This document shows, in pieces, positions 59,078-64,000 of a stretch of DNA of 64,000 nt (its first letter is position 1; every line of letters begins with the position of its first letter). The notes under the pieces were generated by a model, which did no database searches, was not told where the DNA came from, and saw only the letters and a program-made list of their open reading frames with translations. The position numbers were made by a program, and so were the translations under genes. Source of the DNA: CAIWHR01 sp963788185 (GTDB taxonomy: Bacteria > Pseudomonadota > Gammaproteobacteria > Burkholderiales > Casimicrobiaceae); NCBI GenBank assembly GCA_963788185.1, contig CAWBGE010000022.1:62001-126000 (forward strand). The letters run 5' to 3'.

Positions 59078-61141
59078 TTACTTGAAGTAGAACGTGATCG
59101 GTTGCGACGAGTACGGCGTGCGCACGTGCTGCGCGTTGGTCTGCCGGTCGGGGACATTGCCGACGTTGTTCTTGACAAGGCGCACGCCCATGAACGCCGG
59201 CGACTGACCGACGGTCCCGATGCTCCACGTCTGTTCGGCGATGATCCTCCAGATCTCTTTCGCGTTCTTCGTCCGGTCCTCCTCCTTCGCGCCGAACGAG
59301 GCACGGAACAGGTCGAACGCGCGCAGCATCTCGGGATCGTCAGGCTTCTTGCCCGCGGCGCCCTTCGACGCGTACCACTTCGCGAATGCGATGCCCATGT
59401 GGGCCTCTGCCGCGTCGACGGGCAGCGCGTGGCGCGGGAACAGGAACAGCATCTCGGAGCCGTCGTTGGCCCAGGTGATGATCTGGTTCTCGTTGTTGTT
59501 GTCGCGCGTGAACGCAAGGTTGCGCTCGAGTTCCTTGATGTCGACGTCGATGCCGATCTTCTTCCACTGCTGCTTGATCATCTCGCCGACCTGCGTGAAC
59601 GGCACGAACTGGCCGCCGACGGTGACCATCTCGAGGCGCACGCGGCCCTTGCCGTCGGGGCGCTGCCGGTAGCCCTCGGCGTCCTTCTTCGTCAGGCCGA
59701 CCTTGTCGAGCAATTCGTTGGACTGCTTGAGGTCCAGCACGCCCCACTTCTTGTTCCATTCGGGGCCGGGGCTGTAGATCGTGTCGGGCGCCGGCGCCAC
59801 CGAGCCCGCCGTGCCCACGCCCAGCCAGAATGCTTCGTTCAGCTGGTCGCGGTCGATGCCCAGCGCGAGTGCGTGGCGGAAGTCCTTTGTGCGCAGCAGC
59901 TTGCCGATCTCCGGATCCGCGTCGTAGGCCATGCCGATGTGCAGCGCGACGTCGGCGCCGTTGAGGCCCGGGTCGAGGTGGACCTTGTAGTTGCCCCTCT
60001 GCTGGTTCTCGAGGAATACCGGCAGCTTCGACAGGTGCATGTGGCGTTCCTGGATGTCGTACTCGCCGGCGATGGCGCGCAGGTTCGCGACCTCGGCGTT
60101 CTCGGCCAGAGTCAACGTGATCCGATCGATGTACGGCAACTGGTTGCCCGCCGTGTCGACACCCCAGAAGTACGGGTTGCGCTCCATCGCCCACGTCGGC
60201 GTGTTGATCGGCGAGACGGTCTTCCACGGCGTCATCACCGGCAGGTCGGGGTTGAGCGCCCAGCTGTAGCGGTTGCGCAGCAGCGACACCCAGTTGTCGA
60301 AACCGAGGTCCTTGGCTTTCTTGTTCGCCGCCTCGTCGGACGAGTACTTGGGCAGGAACTGCTTCAGGTAATGTGCAGGCGCGTAGGCGCCGCCCCAGTT
60401 CTGGAACGCGCCGCGGGTGGCGAGACCCGCGCCGATCGCCGTGCTGCCGGCGAGTTGGTAGACGAAGAATGCGTATGGCTCTGGGAATTCAAAGGCGACC
60501 GTGTAGTCGTCGATCTTGCGCATCTTGCCGTCCTTGCCGTCGATCTGGAACTCGAAGAACGGTGTGGGGACGATGTTCTTGTTGAGGTAGATGTCCTGGT
60601 ACCAGAACATGAAATCGTCGGCGGTGAGCGGCTTGCCGTCAGACCACTTCGCGCCCTTGCGCAGGTAGATCGTTGTCGTCTTGCCGTCGTCGCTGACCTT
60701 CCAGTCGCGGGCGAGGCTGGGCATGATCCTGGTGCCGGTGTAGTCGAAGGTCAGGATCTTGTCGGCGGATACGATGCGGTTGCCGTTCTCGTGGTCGGCC
60801 GGTCCGGTGAACGCGCGGCGCCAGTTGCCGCCGTACTTTCCGATCTGGTCCAGCGGCTTGACGACCAGCAGCTGCGACGGCTCGGGCAGGCGCTTGTCGA
60901 CCGCAGGCAGCTTTCCGCCCTTCACCAGCGCGGCGAGCGTCGGGGCTTCCTTGAAGGCTTTCGGAAAAGCCTTGGCGTCACGGATGATCTCCGGACCCTG
61001 GAGCTTCCCGATCAGCGACGAGCCGATCTTGGGGGCCTTCGCCGGATCCGCCGCCTGCGCGGCCACCCCGCCTGACCCCATCGCAAGGGTGCCGACGAGT
61101 CCAAGACCCGCCAGCACACGCACCGCGCGCATCAATTTCAT
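59078..61141 (-). CDS. Periplasmic substrate-binding protein of oligopeptide-type ABC importer (SBP_bac_5)
   Basis: A protein of 687 residues from ATG 61141, with AAGGAGG 5 nt upstream. The signal peptide is residues 1-31 (MKLMRAVRVLAGLGLVGTLA, cleavage near AAQA-AD). Family 5 features: LTFDYTGTRIMPSLARDWKVSDDGKTTTIYLRKGAKWSDGKPLTADDFMFWYQD (several pieces), AMERNPYFWGVDTAGNQLPYIDRI and LRTKDFRHALALGIDRDQLNE. It is larger than DppA/OppA (about 540), as in a subgroup common in proteobacteria with unknown ligands. First gene of the operon. Confidence 0.92.
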   Translation of the reverse strand: MKLMRAVRVLAGLGLVGTLAMGSGGVAAQAADPAKAPKIGSSLIGKLQGPEIIRDAKAFPKAFKEAPTLAALVKGGKLPAVDKRLPEPSQLLVVKPLDQIGKYGGNWRRAFTGPADHENGNRIVSADKILTFDYTGTRIMPSLARDWKVSDDGKTTTIYLRKGAKWSDGKPLTADDFMFWYQDIYLNKNIVPTPFFEFQIDGKDGKMRKIDDYTVAFEFPEPYAFFVYQLAGSTAIGAGLATRGAFQNWGGAYAPAHYLKQFLPKYSSDEAANKKAKDLGFDNWVSLLRNRYSWALNPDLPVMTPWKTVSPINTPTWAMERNPYFWGVDTAGNQLPYIDRITLTLAENAEVANLRAIAGEYDIQERHMHLSKLPVFLENQQRGNYKVHLDPGLNGADVALHIGMAYDADPEIGKLLRTKDFRHALALGIDRDQLNEAFWLGVGTAGSVAPAPDTIYSPGPEWNKKWGVLDLKQSNELLDKVGLTKKDAEGYRQRPDGKGRVRLEMVTVGGQFVPFTQVGEMIKQQWKKIGIDVDIKELERNLAFTRDNNNENQIITWANDGSEMLFLFPRHALPVDAAEAHMGIAFAKWYASKGAAGKKPDDPEMLRAFDLFRASFGAKEEDRTKNAKEIWRIIAEQTWSIGTVGQSPAFMGVRLVKNNVGNVPDRQTNAQHVRTPYSSQPITFYFK

Positions 61142-61757
61142 ACGAACCTCCTTGTGCATTGTTCCGTTTCCGTCGCCAAGAGAACCGACGGCTCGAGGCC
61201 GATCCCGCCGCCCGACCGCAGTCCGCCACCGATATCGTGACGCGACGGCACGTGGACTCACTCTCCCCGTCCGGGTGATTGTGCGCCGTCGCTGTGGAGA
61301 GAATTTGCCGCAGATCAAGGCAGCTTGAGGTGAGACTGCGCAAGCGGCCTCGTTTTCCCGTCTGTGGCGTCCGCTTTTCGGGGACCGGTTCAGTCGCCCG
61401 TTAATCGCCCCCCGTTTGATCCTGGCCGACCGACACGTTGCCTGCAAGAAGACAGGCCCCTGCTATTTCCATTGGTTATATCAGCATTACCCACACTCAT
61501 TGGACGGGAGCCTGAGCGGTACTTAGAGTCTGTACGTAACGATCCGCGACGTGCATTTGCGCTCAGATTCGCGTCCCAACCACTTGGTGGTGCATCGCGC
61601 GGAAATAGAAGAATAAGAATTGAGGTTGTTGCTTTTGACGCTAGGCGCGTCCACTCCGACCGGTCAATTGGACCGTTGATCCGGCCCCACGATTTCTCCA
61701 GGAACGGGTCATCAATCTCACGCAGGAGAAGTATCCAGTTCGGTACAGGAGAAAAGA
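61142..61757. other. 616-bp divergent region ABC importer / TRAP operon
   Basis: No convincing gene. It contains the promoters of the ABC importer and of dctQMP. The composition becomes clearly more AT-rich from about 61450 onward (e.g. TTATATCAGCATTACCC, GAAATAGAAGAATAAGAATT). No operator palindrome was recognised by eye. Confidence 0.5.
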
Positions 61758-62255
61758 TTGAAATCTGCGCGCTCGCTTTGGATGAGATGGCTGGAGCACT
61801 TTCTCGTGGTCGGGCTAAGCATCATGGGCCTGATGGTTTTCGCCAACGTCGTACTAAGGTACGTATTCGACGACGGGATCGCAGTCACCGAAGAAGTGGC
61901 GCGGTTCATTTTCGTCTGGATCACATTCATCGGCTCGATCGTCGCGATGAAGGAGGGGCTCCACCTCGGTATGCAGTCCCTTACGCGGAATCTTCCGAAG
62001 CCGATCCGCGTAGGTGCGCAAATACTCTCCCACGCGCTGATGCTGTTGTGCTGCGCCGTGTTGCTTAAAGGCAGTTGGACACAGACAGGGCTGAACATAA
62101 GCAACGTGGCGGCGTTATCCGGCATTCCCGTCGCCTTCATGTACGGCACCGGCATCGTCGCATCGATAGCCATCGCCTGGATCCTCATCCTGGAACTGCC
62201 GCTCGTCTTCAAAGGCATCGAACCTCACGCCAAGTTGCCGCCGAACGACCAATAG
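61758..62255 (+). CDS. dctQ: TRAP transporter small permease
   Basis: A protein of 165 residues from TTG 61758, chosen because AGGAG lies 6 nt upstream. Four membrane segments carry the family pattern WLEHFLVVGLSIMGLMVFANVVLRYVFDDGIAVTEEVARFIFVWITFIGS (several pieces: E-[EL]-x-[AS]-R-[FY] and the WxxFxG motif) and KEGLHLGM. It forms the membrane complex with DctM. Twelve bases separate it from dctM. Confidence 0.92.
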   Translation: MKSARSLWMRWLEHFLVVGLSIMGLMVFANVVLRYVFDDGIAVTEEVARFIFVWITFIGSIVAMKEGLHLGMQSLTRNLPKPIRVGAQILSHALMLLCCAVLLKGSWTQTGLNISNVAALSGIPVAFMYGTGIVASIAIAWILILELPLVFKGIEPHAKLPPNDQ

Positions 62256-62267
62256 CCGAGGCGTGAC

Positions 62268-63545
62268 ATGACACTCGCAGTCTTCCTGGGTTCGCTGCTC
62301 GGCGCAATGGCATTGGGTATGCCGATTGCGCTGGCGCTTCTCGTCTGCGGCATCGCCATGATGCTTCAAATGGGGCTCTTCGATTCGCAGATACTCGCGC
62401 AGAAACTCATCGACGGCGCGGACACGTTTCCCTTGATGGCGGTGCCCTATTTCCTCCTTGCCGGTGAGCTGATGAACGCCGGCGGGCTCTCGAAGAAGAT
62501 AGTGGCAGCGGCGATGAGCCTGGTGGGCCATATCCGGGGCGGCCTGGGATACGTCGTCATCGGAACAGGCATTGTGCTCGCCAGTCTGTCGGGGTCGGCG
62601 ATCGCCGACACCGCAACGCTCGCCGTGATGCTGGTACCCATGATCCGTCTGGCCGGGTACGACTTGAGTCGCTCCTGCGGCCTGATCGCTGCATCCGGAG
62701 TCATCGCGCCGATCATCCCGCCTTCGGTGGGCTTTGTGTTGTTTGGCGTGACAACCAACGTATCGATCCTGAAGCTCTTCATGGCCGGGGTCGTACCGGG
62801 ACTCGTGATGGGGCTCGCGCTGATCGTCACCTGGCGCTGGCTTTCCAAGAATTCCAGTGAGACGCTGCCTCCCAGGAAAAGCGCGGCGGAAATGCTATTG
62901 GCGTGTCGCGGTGCCGCATGGGCGATGGGCATGCCTTTCATCATCATAGGCGGGCTCAAGTTCGGCCTGTTCACACCTACAGAGTCTGCGATCGTTGCGG
63001 CGGCCTACGCACTGCTGGTCAGCGTTTTCGTATACCGGGATCTTTCCGCGAGCGCCCTCTACAGCGCCGTGCTGAGCGCCGCGAAAACCTCCGCCGTGAT
63101 CATGTTCATGGTCGCCGCGTCCCAGGTAACGTCGTGGCTCATTACCGCAGCGAACATCCCCGATCAACTGGTCCACCTCCTGACGCCGTTCATGGACGAC
63201 AAGACACTCCTGATGGCGCTGATGATGCTGATCGTCTTTCTGGTCGGGACGGCGCTGGACTTCACGCCGAACATTCTGATTGTTGCGCCGGTCCTCATGC
63301 CTGTGGTCAGTGCCGCCGGCATCGATCCCGTGTATTTCGGCGTCCTGTTCGTCATGAACGCCGCAATCGGGATGATCACGCCACCCGTCGGCGTCGTACT
63401 CAACACCGTATGTGGGGTAGCGAAGATCCGGATGGAGGATGCGATCGGGGGAGTCGTTCCATTCCTGATCGCCGAATGCGCTGTCGTCGTGCTGTTGGTT
63501 CTATTCCCGGCCATCGTGACCGTGCCGGTCAAGTGGTTCTTCTAG
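62268..63545 (+). CDS. dctM: TRAP transporter large permease
   Basis: A protein of 425 residues with 11-12 membrane segments: LGMPIALALLVCGIAMMLQMG, FPLMAVPYFLLAGELMNAGG, GSAIADTATLAVMLVPMIRLAGYD and ASGVIAPIIPPSVGFVLFGV, with the late LDFTPNILIVAPVLMPVV and GMITPPVGVVLNTVCGVA. The S-x-x-A-x-x-A and P-P-S motifs are those of DctM/SiaM. It carries substrate with sodium ions; specificity depends on the receptor that follows. Confidence 0.93.
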   Translation: MTLAVFLGSLLGAMALGMPIALALLVCGIAMMLQMGLFDSQILAQKLIDGADTFPLMAVPYFLLAGELMNAGGLSKKIVAAAMSLVGHIRGGLGYVVIGTGIVLASLSGSAIADTATLAVMLVPMIRLAGYDLSRSCGLIAASGVIAPIIPPSVGFVLFGVTTNVSILKLFMAGVVPGLVMGLALIVTWRWLSKNSSETLPPRKSAAEMLLACRGAAWAMGMPFIIIGGLKFGLFTPTESAIVAAAYALLVSVFVYRDLSASALYSAVLSAAKTSAVIMFMVAASQVTSWLITAANIPDQLVHLLTPFMDDKTLLMALMMLIVFLVGTALDFTPNILIVAPVLMPVVSAAGIDPVYFGVLFVMNAAIGMITPPVGVVLNTVCGVAKIRMEDAIGGVVPFLIAECAVVVLLVLFPAIVTVPVKWFF

Positions 63546-63570
63546 TCCTAAACAAAAGACGGAGACTCTC

Positions 63571-64000
63571 ATGAAACTCAGGAAGCTCTTGGCAGTTCTG
63601 TTCGCGACGATGTTCGTTCAGTTCGTGCACGCACAGAATGTGAGGCTCGGATACGTTCCCACCGAAGATCACCCCGTTGGCCAGGGGGTGAATCGCTTCG
63701 TCGAACTGGTAAAGAGCAAGACCAACGGGAGAATCATCATTACTCCGTACTCCGGCGGCAAGTTGGGAAACGAGCCGCAGATGCAGTCATCCCTGCAAGG
63801 CGGGATTCTGGAGCTCATGGTGGGGCCGACGTCCAACTTCGTCGGCGCAATCAAGGAGTTCGGAATCTACGATCTCCCGTTCTTCTACGGGGACTTCAAG
63901 CAGGTTGACGCGGTGATGGATGGCCGAGTCGGCAAGCAGTTGTTCAGCAAGTTGGAGTCGATCAACATCGTCGGGCTGGCGTACTGGGACAATGGCTTCA
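63571..64000 (+). CDS. dctP: TRAP transporter periplasmic receptor, N-terminal part (runs off the window)
   Basis: The first 143 residues are present from ATG 63571 (GGAG upstream); the gene continues past the window edge. The signal peptide is residues 1-22 (KLRKLLAVLFATMFVQF, cleavage HAQ-NV). The mature start VRLGYVPTEDHPVGQGVNRFVELVKSKTNGRI (two pieces) and GGKLGNEPQMQSSLQGGILELMVGPTS match DctP. The Arg that would bind the ligand carboxylate lies beyond the end, so the ligand cannot be guessed. Confidence 0.9.
   Translation, partial: MKLRKLLAVLFATMFVQFVHAQNVRLGYVPTEDHPVGQGVNRFVELVKSKTNGRIIITPYSGGKLGNEPQMQSSLQGGILELMVGPTSNFVGAIKEFGIYDLPFFYGDFKQVDAVMDGRVGKQLFSKLESINIVGLAYWDNGF

Noticed and set aside
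57803..61075. Plus-strand frame of 1090 codons opposite the ABC importer
   Set aside because: It covers three well-supported genes on the other strand and is rich in Arg, His, Asp and Gln as shadows are.

Overview
The window is a high-GC, gene-dense chromosomal segment. The gene set points to a betaproteobacterium, most likely in or near the Burkholderiales/Rhodocyclales: a Bug/TctC receptor, TRAP and Opp/Dpp-type importers, a ParC/ParE pair, CusABCF-RS, and many short dispersed palindromic repeats between genes. No rRNA, complete tRNA, CRISPR array, insertion sequence or phage gene was seen. Genus and species cannot be fixed from the sequence alone.

Layout. 1-5.3 kb: end of a LysR-type regulator, a small unknown protein, an orphan HicA-like protein, then parE-parC (topoisomerase IV). 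5.3-8.1 kb: molybdate uptake, with modBC divergent from modA. 8.1-17.2 kb: dsbB and then a minus-strand arsenic block. Read in the direction of transcription it is an ArrA/ArxA-like Tat-exported molybdoenzyme, its four-cluster Fe-S subunit, a TorD-type chaperone, two different ArsR repressors, ArsC, Acr3, an ArsP-type permease and a small thioredoxin-like protein. 17.2-20.4 kb: the fossil of a cation-diffusion transporter, arsM (arsenite methyltransferase) and pgm. 20.7-30.7 kb: a DsbA-like/DsbB-like pair and the copper/silver efflux set cusFCBA, divergent from cusRS. 30.8-35.4 kb: a LacI-type repressor and a probable glucarate operon (Bug receptor, glucarate dehydratase, tartronate semialdehyde reductase) with matching palindromic operators. 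35.5-43.5 kb: Dcp peptidase, a CoA-transferase, a YbaK-family protein and a very large PPi-type PEP carboxykinase. 43.5-48.7 kb: ankyrin protein, secreted HbpS/GlcG-like protein, FixJ-type regulator with its kinase, an Mrr-like membrane protein and an AEC carrier. 48.9-54.6 kb: an unknown coiled-coil protein, a patatin/outer-membrane barrel protein, a 60-bp tandem repeat, a SYLF protein, a divergent DapB-like reductase and a small membrane protein. 54.7-61.1 kb: a five-gene oligopeptide-type ABC importer. 61.7-64 kb: a TRAP dctQMP operon running off the end.

How the parts fit. The arsenic block combines respiration (or anaerobic oxidation), arsenate reduction, arsenite export, a likely organoarsenical exporter and methylation, with a molybdate importer beside it that could feed the molybdoenzyme. 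Three FNR/Dnr-type palindromes occur in the window. One lies upstream of the molybdoenzyme, and one lies just upstream of arsR, about 30 bp from a candidate -10 element buried in the presumed ArsR operator. This suggests oxygen control of both respiration and detoxification. Other items worth attention are the PPi-type PEP carboxykinase, a kinase/regulator/HbpS neighbourhood resembling the SenS-SenR-HbpS system of Streptomyces, and a translatable 60-bp repeat placed exactly at gene boundaries.
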